A DNA stretch of 64,000 nt from Rhynchopus euleeides (Eukaryota > Euglenozoa > Diplonemea > Diplonemida > Diplonemidae). Below the pieces are notes generated by a model. It searched no databases and was not told the DNA's origin. It saw only the letters and a list, made by a program, of their open reading frames with translations. The stretch lies in contig OY723299.1 in the NCBI GenBank assembly GCA_963210315.1, positions 620,001 to 684,000 of the forward strand. The letters run 5' to 3'. Position numbers and translations under genes: made by a program. Each line of letters opens with the position of its first letter. The stretch's first letter is position 1. Positions 1 through 11,200 of this stretch are shown one piece after another.

Positions 1-99
1 GGCACCGGCGCTCTCGCTCCCGGCGCGGCTGATGGCCCGGTCGCTCTGGGCCAGCTGGCTCATGGGGAGCGACACGACGGACGCGCCGACCTCAGACAT
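1..99 (-). CDS. N-terminus of an unidentified gene, cut by the window edge
   Basis: An open frame starts with ATG at 99 on the minus strand and runs off the left edge. The first 33 residues begin MSEVGASVVSLPMSQLAQSD and are rich in Ser, Ala and Gly, without a signal peptide. The upstream DNA (100-231) is G-rich spacer, so this ATG is the likely start, but only by position. No family is recognisable from so short a piece. It follows the same strand as all other host genes here. Confidence 0.45.
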   Translation of the reverse strand, partial: MSEVGASVVSLPMSQLAQSDRAISRAGSESAGA

Positions 100-231
100 G
101 TTGCAATAAAAGGGGGTGTTGGGATGGGCGGTGGCGGTGGGGCTGGGAGAGCCCCTCCCCCCCCCTCAGCCAAACCCTTCCCCCGTCTCCCGTGTCGCTT
201 GGAATGCAACACTGGGTTGGCTCTGTTGGTG

Positions 232-1095
232 CAGGCCTGTCGCTAACTTTTCGATTTTGGAGATTTGGTGGGTTGACGCTCCTGTTTTGGGGGGGGATCA
301 GGGGGGAAAACACTAGGGGTCAATTTTTCTCGCGCGCGCTTCGCGCGCGCTCGTGTTGTTGCCAAATTTTCCCATCGGTGGACCACTAGGTGGGCACGGT
401 GTGAGGCGCTGGGTTCCTTCCGTGGTCCCTCTCCCGCTCGCGCCGTCGGGTGCCGGAGGAAACCAAAAAATGGCTTTCGGGACCATGATTTCGACGTTGC
501 CCCCTGATATGTCACGGCCGTCAAAGCGCAAGGACTTGGTTACTAGACGGGCACGCGAGATGGGGGGTCTGGGGGGCAGGGCCCCCCAGCCGCCGGAGGC
601 CACGGTAGTGAGCATCTGTTCATTGTGGGCGTACAGATTCTGTGTGAGTTGGCTGCGTCCTCCTGAGGCTACTGGAGTGGGTGGATTCCCTGACCTGATG
701 GGAATCGAATGACTTGAGTACGAGACATACGCCACAGGGGGGTCTGGGGGGCGGAGCCCCCCAGCCGCCGGAGGCCACGGTAGTGAGCATCTGTTCCTGC
801 AAAACCATACTCTCTTCGACGTCGACCCAGTGAAAGTGGGTTGACGCTTGGTCGACGCTTGGTGAGCGTCGACCCAGTGTAACCGGGCCAACGCTAGGTT
901 AGCGTCGACCCAGTGTAATAAATGGGTTGACGCTTGGTCCAGGCTTGAATGGCAACCCAGTTCCACTAGGTCGACGCTCCAAGCCTCGACCAAGCGTCAA
1001 CCCAGTCCACTGGGTCGACGCTGGGTCGACGCTTTTTTATGGGGGGGGAAACCCAAAATCACTGGGTCGACGGTCGACGCTTAGCGACATGCCTG
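232..1095. mobile_element. Family I non-autonomous DNA transposon, copy 1
   Basis: The 864-bp element has inverted ends CAGGCCTGTCGCTAA (232) and TTAGCGACATGCCTG (ending 1095), which match over 15 bp with one mismatch. It is flanked by a perfect 9-bp target duplication CTGTTGGTG at 223-231 and 1096-1104. Inside are a CG-alternating hairpin (about 330-350), two copies of the GC-rich palindromic module (562-621, 736-796) and, from about 820 to 1080, many direct and inverted copies of a GCGTCGACCCAGT-like motif that could bind transposase. No transposase-like frame is present. A 9-bp duplication is typical of Mutator-like elements, but the superfamily call is only an inference. Confidence 0.88.
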
Positions 1096-1195
1096 CTGTT
1101 GGTGTGTAGGTTGGGGGGGGGGGGGGGGAGACAGGGAGAGAGTGCGGCCATTCTCGTTACGGGGTTATTCACACTCAAAACATACGAGAGGGGGG
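1096..1195. other. 100-bp spacer between Family I copies
   Basis: It holds the right target duplication of copy 1, a G run at about 1113-1128, and at 1150-1195 a stretch resembling, in the opposite orientation, the DNA at about 14140-14215 (both carry a GGGGTATTCACACT-like core and a GAGAG/poly-G tail). Copy 2 therefore inserted into an older dispersed repeat. Confidence 0.5.
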
Positions 1196-2062
1196 CAGGC
1201 CTGTCGCTAACTTTTCGATTTTGGAGATTTGGTGGGTTGACGCTCCTGTTTTGGGGGGGGGAATCAGGGGGGAAAACACTAGGGGGCAATTTTTCTCGCG
1301 CGCGCTTCGCGCGCGCTCGTGTTGTTGCCTAATTTTCCCGTCGGTGGACCACTAGGTGGGCACGGTGTGAGGCGCTGGGTTCCTTCCGTGGTTCCTCTCC
1401 CGCTCGCGCCATCCTCGGGTGGAGGAAACCCAAATAATGGCTTTCGGGACCATGCTTTCGACGCTACCCCCTGATGTGCCACGGCCGTTGAAGCGCAAGG
1501 ACTTGGTTACTAGACGGGCGCGCGAGATGGGGGGTCTGGGGGCAGAGCCCCCCAGCCGCCGGAGGCCACGGTAGTGAACATCTGTTCATTGTGGGCGTAC
1601 AGGTTCTGTGTGAGTTGGCTGCGTCCCCCTGAGGCTACTGGAGTGGTTGGATTCCCTGACCTGGTGGTAATCGAGTGACTTGAGTACGAGACATGCACCA
1701 CAGGGGGGTCTGGGGGGCGGAGCCCCCCAGCCGCCGGAGGCCACGGTAGTGAGCATCTGTTCCTGCATAACCATACTCTCTTCGACGTCGACCCAGTGAA
1801 AGTAGGTTGACGCTTGGTCGACGCTTGGTGAGCGTCGACCCAGTGTAATCGGGTCAACGCTAGGTAAGCATCGACCCAGCGTAATAAATGGGTTGACGCT
1901 TGGTCCAGGCTTGAATGGCAACTCAGTTCCACTGGGTCGACGCTCCAAGCCTCGACCAAGCGTCAACCCAGTTCCACTGGGTTGACGCTGGGTCGACGCT
2001 TTTTTATGGGGGGGGAAACCAAAAATCACTGGGTCGACGGTCGACGCTTAGCGACATGCCTG
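1196..2062. mobile_element. Family I non-autonomous DNA transposon, copy 2
   Basis: This 867-bp copy is in the same orientation as copy 1 and nearly identical to it. It has the same 15-bp inverted ends and its own 9-bp target duplication AGAGGGGGG at 1187-1195 and 2063-2071. It carries GC modules at about 1528-1584 and 1702-1762 and the same GTCGAC-rich subterminal block. The different target duplications show that copies 1 and 2 arrived by separate insertions, not by tandem duplication. Confidence 0.88.
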
Positions 2063-5000
2063 AGAGGGGGGGGAGGGAGGGGGGGGGGGGGTTCGAACTC
2101 GCCCCTTCACGCTGGATGCAATGCAGTGCCAAAGGTCTGCTGGGCTTAAAAAAAACCAGGGCTGGCAGAACAACGTCGGACGCCACGTGGCGAGAGGCGT
2201 GTGGGTGGGGTTGTCTGGCCCGGCTGCTCGCGCGGCTGGCTTTGTGGCTGTGCCAAAATGGACAGGCATCGCAACAAGCTTGTTGGGGAGGGGTGAAGTA
2301 GAAGCAGAAGGGATCGCAAGGCTGATCTCCCTTCGCCCGTTATGTGTATTGAGGGGGGGGGGGGTAACAAAGAGGCCGGGCTTTGTGCACGAGCGGCAGT
2401 GTGATGTGGCCCCTATGAAGAGCATTGATGTGCATAAGTGGTTTCGTGTTGCTCTCTCAAAACACACTGCGCGCGATCTGATGTAGTGGTGTGAGTGGGT
2501 CGTACGATCCAGCTCAAGGCACAGAAAGCTTACCCAGTAGGCGCCGAATAACAAAACCTGATGCAACCGTGGGGGTGAATCACGACGAATGCAACTGAGT
2601 GAATCACAATAGAGAAATGTATCAACGAGTCACAGGCAATCAGGCCATTCCAACAGGGGCTGGCACGTTGAAAACACAGAACGCACCACACCACAGCATG
2701 GTGTGCTGTGTGCAGGGTTCGCAACGAATGCCCCACCGGGAACAGCTTCATATGCCTTCCTGTGCCAAACACTCAACAAAAGCAACAAGGGGATGGGGTG
2801 GCAGCCTGGATGTGGTGAGATGCGCACAAGAATCGAACACCACAAACACAGGCACCATGTGGACTGGGAGACGCAGTGGGAGAGGTCTGTTCCCGGCGTT
2901 GGGATGGGGGCGGGCAAACGAAAGATGCAGTAGCTGATGCTAATGCAAAGCAGCCAGGTCCAGGATGGGGCATGCCGGGACACCTTCATCAGGTTCCCCA
3001 GAAGACGGTCTCCACAACAGCCGCCAGCCTGGACCTGGTTACCGAGGAAGTTGCCAAAAGACACCCAAACCCTCCGACAGGGACAGAGACTATGTTCAAC
3101 AGTAGCATTGCACAAAACGGTGGATATGGGGTGCGGACATGCCGCCACAGGGGTGTTCACACGCGAGGGGATGTCGGGTAAGCTCAAGACAAATCATGCT
3201 ATCTCAGGTTGAGACCCTCTCAGATGCAGAAAGGGAGAGACAGGGACAGGGACTGTTCAGCTTTCCATTCTGGGGGTGTTTGTTTGCTGCCCAGACTGAA
3301 AAAACACCGAAACACCGCAAGCTAAGAAGGCGTTGCAGCTATGCGAAAAGAACACGCCTTCACTGTGGCATCGCGCGGAGTGGTGCTGGTGGGCGGGAGG
3401 AACAACTTCAGGGGGTAGTGAATTGAGTCGATGACGGGAGTAAAGTGAAGATCCGAAACTACATGAGATCCCAGGGTAATTAATGCCGTCTCAGATGCAG
3501 AAAGGGAGAGACAGAGACACCGAGAATGGGTGTGGGGGAGGCGTGAGGTTTCTTCAGATCTGCATGATAGCCAGTTCGGCACGTTGTCAAGTGTTTGAGT
3601 GTGTATGTGAGAGTGGAAGAGTGAATGAGGCAGACACAACCCCCCTCCGGCTGTGCCAAACACTCAACAAAAGCAACAAGGGGATGGGGTGGCAGCCTGG
3701 ATGTGGTGAGATGCGCACAAGAATCGAACACCACAAACACAGGCACCATGTGGACTGGGAGACGCAGTGGGAGAGGTCTGTTCCCGGCGTTGGGATGGGG
3801 ATGGGCAGGGGAAAACGAAAGATGCGCACAGCAGCCAGGTCCAGTCGGGGGCATGGCGGGAAACCATCATCAGGTTGCTCAGAAGACGGTCTCCACAACA
3901 GCTCCTCGACCTGGACACCATAATGTGCAGAACAGCTCAAAAACCAGCACACACGAGAGACACCTTATCTCAGCTTCGGACCCTCTCAGATGCAGAAAGG
4001 GTGAGACAGAGACAGCGAGAAGGGTTGCGGGGGAGTGCGGTGAGTTTCCTTCAGACCTGCATGCTGGCCAGTTCGGCATGCTGTCAAGTGTGGATGTGTA
4101 TGTGAGAGTGGAAGAGTGGGTTTTTTTGAGTGAGATCAGAGCGAAGCCGCCATTCATCAGAAGCAGTCGCGAAGTAAGAGCCTCGAGTAACCCACAGCCT
4201 GGCCCAGCCAGAGCTAAAGCTGTGGCTGAATGGGACGTGACACAATTATGACATCGTGCGATGTCCAAGGAAAAACGAAAGATGCAGTAGCTGATGCTAA
4301 TGCGCACAGCAGCCAGGTCCAGGAGGGGGCATGGCGGGAAACCTTTAGAAGGTTGCTCAGAAGACGGTCTCCACAACAGCCACCCTCCTCGACCTGGGCA
4401 CCATGCCGAGAACGTTGCAACAAAAGACACCCAACCCAGCCACAGGAAGAGTAGACGTTGCGTATCGTACAAAAGGGTGGAGAGGGTGCGAACATGCCGC
4501 CACAGGGGTGTTCACACGGGAGGGGATGTCGGGTAAGCTCAAGACAAATCATGCTTGGTTTTGATTGTTTGATCATGTGCAGAACACACAGCTCAAAACA
4601 CGAGAGACAGTTGAGACCCTGTCAGGTAAGATAGAGAGAGAGAGACAACGAGAAGGGATGTGAGGGGGATGTGGAGAGTTTCCTTCAGACCCGCATGATG
4701 GCCAGTTCGGCACGCTGTCAAGTGTGGATGTGTATGAAATCATCAACTGTGGAGTGATTCGTTCAGATCTGCGTGATGGCAGTGGTACGCTGTCAAGTGT
4801 TTGAATGTGGATGTGATAGTGAAAGAGTGCGTGTGATCAGAGCGAAGCCGCCATTGATCAGAAGCAGTCGCGAAGTTAGAGCCTCGAGTAACCCACAGCC
4901 TGGCCCAGCCAGAGCTAGAGCTGTGGCTGAATGGGACGTGACACAATCATGACATCGTGCGATGCCCCCAGAGAATTAAGCACCGTGCATGAGGTTATCC

Positions 5001-5251
5001 TTCCCGTCCATTTTCTGATTCTCCTTCATTGCAGCAGTGCGGACACAGCCCCTCAAGGGCTGCAACTGCTTCGCTGACTCCGTGTGCCTTCTGTCGAGAC
5101 CACCCTCACGATAAGATGTTCGGAGAAACGGGGTGGAGGAGGGTCGTGCACATGCGGTGGCGATATGGCAATTTCACGATGCCGTTCCAACTTCCATCAA
5201 CACTTTCAATACTCAGTATCGATCAATACCGGATCAATACCGGGGAAGAAT
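2063..5251. repeat. Mosaic of duplicated non-coding segments
   Basis: No convincing gene is seen. Segments recur within the stretch: about 2776-2909 matches 3667-3800 almost exactly; 3155-3200 matches 4508-4554; 4166-4262 matches 4867-4963; a GAAGACGGTCTCCACAAC motif recurs near 3003, 3887 and 4362; and a GATGCAGAAAGGGAGAGACAG motif recurs near 3220, 3492 and 3988. Open frames here translate to shuffled repeats in every frame, so they look like chance. The last part (about 4990-5251) is the 3' flank of the giant gene. Confidence 0.6.
2290..2485. repeat. Dispersed ~90-200-bp repeat, copy A
   Basis: It carries a GGGCTTTGTGCACGAGCGG / GTGATGTGGCCCC core (about 2379-2420) ending in an AACACACTGCGCGC-like tail. 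It is also found at 19685-19790 and 46505-46625. Upstream (2295-2350) is a hairpin segment (GAAGGGATC...GATCTCCCTTC) whose counterpart is at 21028-21080. Function unknown. Confidence 0.55.
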
Positions 5252-8200
5252 TCAATATGTTTCTGATACCACGTTCCAAGCCAGGACCTGCTTCCGCACC
5301 TGCTCTGTGTTCCCCGCCTGCAGCGAATCCAGGAAAGCCATCGCCTCTTTGTGATCCTCCTGCAGGCGCTTCTGCTTTGCGTCCGGCACAATCCACGCGT
5401 CACGGAAGAAGTCGTCACGGTGCTGCATGATGGCGTCGTGCAGACAATCTTCTGTCTTCGCCTTCTGCACAGCCGCCGCATCCATCTTGATGTCCGCCAA
5501 CTGCGCCTCGTCCAGCATGAAGGAGAAGGACCCCGGATCGCCCTGCCGTGCAGAGCGCCCCTTGACCTGCACCTCCTCGCTCTCGGGTGCCACGTACGTC
5601 ATGATGGTGTGCACGCCCCCCGCCTCCTTAACCCCCGGGGCGCAAATGAAGTCCGTCCCACGCCCGAAGGGCCGCGTGCACCACGTGTAGTGACCCGGCA
5701 TGCCGGCGAGCCCAACCTTGCGCTCCTTCTCCTTGTTCTTGTTGTGCTCCGTCAGGCGTGTGATGTCATCCTGCAGCTGGGCGAAGGCTGGGTGGTTGTA
5801 GCACTCCTGCAGCTTCTTCTCCGTCTCGAAGAAGGTCAGCACCGCACGGCTGCCACCCTTCATGTGTGCCTGCATCTCCGTGGCGAGCTTCTCCATGAAA
5901 CCGTCTGTCGGTGATGTGACAGTATGCTCACGCGGCTTGAAGACGAGGTTCGCACGCTCTGTGGTCTCGTCCCCGTAGAGACTCGGCATCTGCACAGTGC
6001 GCTTGATGTTGTACTCGCGTTTCAGCATGTTCTGCTCGTCCGACTCCTCACGTGGCAGCGTGCCCGACACACCCAGGACTTGCTCGAACTGCGGCTGCTT
6101 CGCCAGCTGTGCATACGAGTACAACCCACATTCAAGTAGGCCTGAGCCTCGACGGCAGCCCTCGTGACATCCCCATGTTCGTGTGCCTGATAGTAGTGGA
6201 ACAGTGTCTCGTATCCATAGATGTGACTGCTGGAGTACGTGTCGAAGTGCGGGTACACCACCTTTCCGCCCTTCACCTTCCAGTCGGTCCGATATTTGTA
6301 CCTGCCTGCTGCAGACAGCAGCTCTTGGACAGCCTTCTCCACCAGCGGGGCCCACTCCCCGAACGCCGTGCAGCACTGCTTGTACTCCTCTGTCTCGCTC
6401 ACCGTGGAGAAGATCCCAGATCCTTGCCGGCAGCTGTTCCACACGTAGTCTGCAAGTTTGACAAACTCCGCCTTTACAGCCCGCGCAATTGGATTATACG
6501 TGGTGCCGAGGAAGACCTTCGAGAACAGCACGTCTGCTTCGTCCACCAGGAGGAGCCGGCGCTTCTCGGACACGCTCGTCGGTTGCAAGGCACCCCCGTT
6601 TGTGACTGTCTGCTTCACCTGTGCACGGAAATCGCCCGTCCGCTCCGACAGCACACGCTCGCACAGTTCCTTCACCGTCCCGTAGTGCACGCTGTCGTTA
6701 ACCTTGAACGCCTCAAATAGCGGTGACGAGTTGTCCTCGTCGCGCCGGCTCAGGTACTCCAAGTGGCACACGCAGCTCACGTCGAAGCCCTGCAGAGCGA
6801 GGACTGTGGCCAGCACCCCCAGCACCACAGACTTGCCCTCCCCCGTCAGGATGCGCACCAGCAGCCCCTCGCCCCGCCACACCGCCATCACCGCCTCGAA
6901 CACCGCCAGAACCTGGCTCGGAAGTGGCACCTTCTTCACACGCCCTGCGGTGACACCCTCGCAGCAGTGCACCGACCACACTGCAAACACTTCCGCCAGT
7001 GCCTTGAAGCAATTGGACTCGGCTGAGTCACCTGAAAAGACCGACGCGATACGCTCGACAATGCTGGGGGAGGTGAACTCCTTCACATTCTTTACACATG
7101 CAGAGACAATGCCCTGGAAGGCTGTGGGATTGCTGAACCGCGCATCGAGAAGCTCCTCCACTCTCTGGTGGTACCTCGCGGCATAATCTCTGGTGTACAT
7201 CTTGAGCAGGTCGCCACGCCGCTTCTGACTGAGACCCAGCTTGCCCAGAACATCATTGATGTCAAGGGCCTTTTTGTTGATCTTCTCGTCGAAAGCAGAA
7301 ATCTTCTCCGCCACGAAGAGGTCGTTACGTGCGGCGATAACCCTTCCTCCGAACCCAGTATACTCCAACTTCAGCCGTTTGTATAGGTCTGCAAAGGGGG
7401 AAGAGTAAGCCCTCCTGTCGTCGCGGTACTTCTTGAGGATGCGGTCACGCAGTTGCTGTGCCTTCTCCTGGCACACTGGGATGTCTGCAAGCAGCTGCAG
7501 CCCCAGCAACGCAGCCACAACCGCCTTGTCCGTCGTTTCGTCATCGCTGGACCAGGTCACATCAGCCGTTGACTGCGTGCGTGCAGACATGCACTGACTC
7601 TCGTGCTCGAAGCAGCGGTCCGCCTCGTCACGCGCACACCCCACTGTGCTCAGCGCCTGCAGCATCTCGAGGTGCAGTACGTACGGCACCACCTGCCCCG
7701 TGCACGACACTGAGATGGACTCGCGGGCTGTGCTGGCGGCTGCCGCCACCTCCCTGACGAACTGCTGCACACGCACCTCCCCGCCCGCAAGGGCCTCGCT
7801 CTGTGGGAGCTGCAGGCGGCATGCCTCCGCTGCAAACCGCAGGCCTTCACGCAGGGTGTTGATCACCTGGTCGCGCTCCCTCTTGTTGTCGCACATGTTG
7901 ACGTGCAGGGGGGGCAGCGCCCTGCCCGCCACCGCATCCGCAACCTTCTTGCGGAGGACCCCTTCCTGCAGCACACCCGCAGCACCGCGGCACGCAAAGG
8001 CGGAGCGCAGGTCGGCTGTTGCCCGGGCAGCATCCAGCACCCGTGCCACGGCGTCTGCTGCGCCATCCTGCAGCACTCGGTCCAGCTCGCGCTCTGCCTC
8101 CACCAGCTGCCCCTGGATGGCCACGACCCTCTGCGCGCCCTCCTCCCCCGCAAGCTCCAAGAGAGCGGGCTGTGCGAGTGTTGAAGCCAGCACGTCCACA

Positions 8201-11200
8201 TCAGTCTGCCTCCTGTCAGTGCCTCTGCTGAGTGACCAGGCCACCCTGTGCAGGCTGTGCAACACCACGCTGACAAGCTTGCCCTTCACCTGTTCGGTGC
8301 TGAAACCGAGGTCCGGCACGTTGTGGGCAAGCTCGCCCAGCTGGCACAGGTGGCGGTATGCAGCCTCCACGTTGCCGTCATCGAGTGCGTCGTTGAACTG
8401 CTGCACCACCACCTGCAGGCCTGCACGCAGGAGGTCCCGCATCTTGCAGTCCTCTGGGTGCTTCCTGAAGATCTCGGCGGCACTCCCGTAGGCCCCGCTC
8501 GTGATGTGCATACTGAATGTGGCATACAGATCCGCCGCCTGCTTAAGCATACGCTCCTTCAGCCCATCGACCCCACACCGTGACAGGAACTCGTGTGGCA
8601 GGTGCGCCTCGAGGTGCCACAGGGATTGGTCGTCCCAGCAGTGCCCCCGCTTCCCCTGCAGATACCCCCACACCTTGGACTCGATGGCCTGTGTGACGTC
8701 ACACTCGCTGCACTCGCGCAGCACCAGGGGCAGGTTCCGCAGGGCGGGGGAGTTGGGGTCCGCCACATCCCAGTTGCAGTACTCAGCCTGCAGTGCATCC
8801 AGCGCCTCGGTGTGCTCATTGCGTGCCGTGCTGATGTCCTGGAGCAGGCCCTCCGGTAGGAAGCCGTGCAGTGTCTCCTCCGCCTGGAGCAGCTGCTCGA
8901 GCAGCTGCTTTGCGTCGTTGAACCTGTGGTACCGCACCGCCCTCTGGTGCGGCTGCAGCAGCAAGTTCTTGAAGAGGCCCTGTAGCTGCGCCCCTTCGGG
9001 ATGCTCGTCCTTGCGCATGCGCAGCCCCTGCAGCACCGCCTCCCCCAGGTGATGCGCCTGGTCGTCTGAGAAGTGGTCCAGCACCTTCATCGCATCGCTG
9101 CGTGTCTTGCGCAGCACTTCAGCACATCTCTCGAAAATATCCGGCCCGGAGGTAGGCAGCCGGAGGGCCCGCAGGGGCTCGACACGGTTCGCCCAGAGAC
9201 GCTGCAGGCGCTGGTAGTTCTGCCTCCCCTGCTTGCTCTGCTGCAGGAAGTCGAGGTGCCGCAGCACAGACTCAGCGTCGAGGTTAGTGACAGCCTCCAT
9301 GACAGAGCCGTCGATTTTGAGCATTTTCAGGTAAATGTCCGAACAGTCCTGCTTCAGAGCAGCTACTGCGCCGCCCGTGTGTTCGTCCAGGGACATCAAG
9401 GAGGGCAACACCGCCTTGACCTCCGCAATGTGGACATGGTCTACGGCAAGCCACGCACGCAACACATCCACCACCTGCGTCTGCAGCCTGTCCTGCCACC
9501 TACGCAGGGTGTCGGGTTGATAGACTCCTTCCGACGCAGCCGCCTCCACCTCGGCCAAGCGCGCCAACCCGGTGCACATCGCGTCCACGTAGTCGCGCAG
9601 GCGTGGCTGTGGCCCATCACCTCCTGAGATGCCTGCCTGTGTGTCTGCATCTAGGTCTTGGCACGCAGTGGCAATTGATGCCAGGTTCTTCTCCAGCGAC
9701 GCAGACACATCAGCTGCGTATGTGCGCTGCACCGTTGCCCCGCCGTAGATATAGCCACGCAGCCCTGCCTCCGTACGCTGCGCCGCACGTCCAGTAGCCC
9801 CATGCAGCACACGCCGCACATCACACACGCGGGAAAGAGCCATCAGCAGGGCTGCGAGTGTGTGGGGCGGGGGTGCCGCCACCCCGCAGGTCTGCCTCTG
9901 CTGCAGCATGTCGCAGAAGCGCTGCACGTCGGGGTCGTCCGCAGAGGCCGCCTGCAGCGCGTTGCCTGTGGCAGGCACCCCCAGCTCAGCCTCGAGGCAG
10001 GCAAGGCACTGCTGCACGCACCTCGTGTGCGAAGCCTCGGCCGCAACAAGCATGTCGCCCATCTCCGGCAGCACCCGGCCCAGCACCACCGCCGCCGCCA
10101 CCCCGCACATCCGCGTGCAGTACGCCAGCAGCTCCTCCACACTCCCGCACTCCGGCGGTGCCTCCTGTGCCAGGCACTGCAGCTCCCTGCCCACGCGCTC
10201 CCTGCACGCCTGCAGCACTCGCGCCAGCAGCCCCTGCCCCTCCTGGCTGTACCGCGACAGGGCGGGCAGCAGACGCTGCAGCTGCTCGATGTACAACACG
10301 AGCGCAGCCGCCTGGTCCCGCTGCTCGGCCCCAGCCCTCGGGTCGTCCGCCCTCGCCGGGGCCACGGCGGCGCCCGCCAGGCGCCGCACCTCCCCCACCG
10401 CGTGGGTAGTAGTCTCAGTCATGCAGGCCCGCATCTCCGTGTAGCACCCCAGCGTCTCGGTTGCGACACTGCTGTCCACCTCCCGCACCACGTCGACAGC
10501 ATCCGCACACAACTGCACGTCCTCGCCCATCGCGTGTGTGTCTGCGCCTGTGATCCCCTCTGCCGTACCACCAACCCCCTTCACCGCACGCTCCACCCTG
10601 CCGCACAACGTGGCCACGGCAGAAGCACACGCACCCTGCGCACCACGCACGAACGCATGCAGCACAGGCGCCTCGATGTGCTGCGAGCACTCCACCTCCG
10701 CCTCCACCAGCACGGCGAGCCTGTCCCGCAGCTGTGCCACCAGCTGCTGCTGATGCTGCCGTGCGTCGTCACTGACCTGCAGACCTGCCAGCTCAGCTGC
10801 GTCACGCGCACATGCCTCCGTCAGGCCCGCCAGCCCCTCGCGCAGCACCTCCACAGCTGCGGCGTAGCCTGTGGAGTCGAGGCACCCCAGTCCCAACACC
10901 GCGTGCAGGTGCGTGTGGTGCGTCCGCATGTCCGACAGTGCCGTGCACGTGCCTCGCAGCGCCTCCGTGGTGTGCAGCGCACCCTCCTTGATGCGCAGCT
11001 GCACAGCTGTACACAGGCCGCCGAAGTGTTCCTGCCCGCAGGCCATAGCCTTGTCCACCACCTCCGCAGCACTGGCACAGCCAGCCGGTGCAGCCGTCGC
11101 CAGCAGCTGCATCTGCTGCAGTGCCTCGGCTGCGTGCTGCGGCCTGTTCTCCTTCAGCGCTGCCGGCGCCACCCTCGCATACGCACGCAGGTGCCACTGC

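Noticed and set aside
1096-1195. Family I copies 1 and 2 as one tandem duplication
   Set aside because: Each copy has its own different 9-bp target duplication, so they are separate insertions.
2085-2110. tRNA-like B box (GGTTCGAACTC)
   Set aside because: No A box or cloverleaf can be drawn around it; the upstream side is a G run and a transposon end.
6500-7000. Plastid or bacterial secA gene, or bacterial origin of the window
   Set aside because: The SecA part is fused to a GTPase and a long helical region, spacers are eukaryotic in style, and no transit peptide or sec operon is present.
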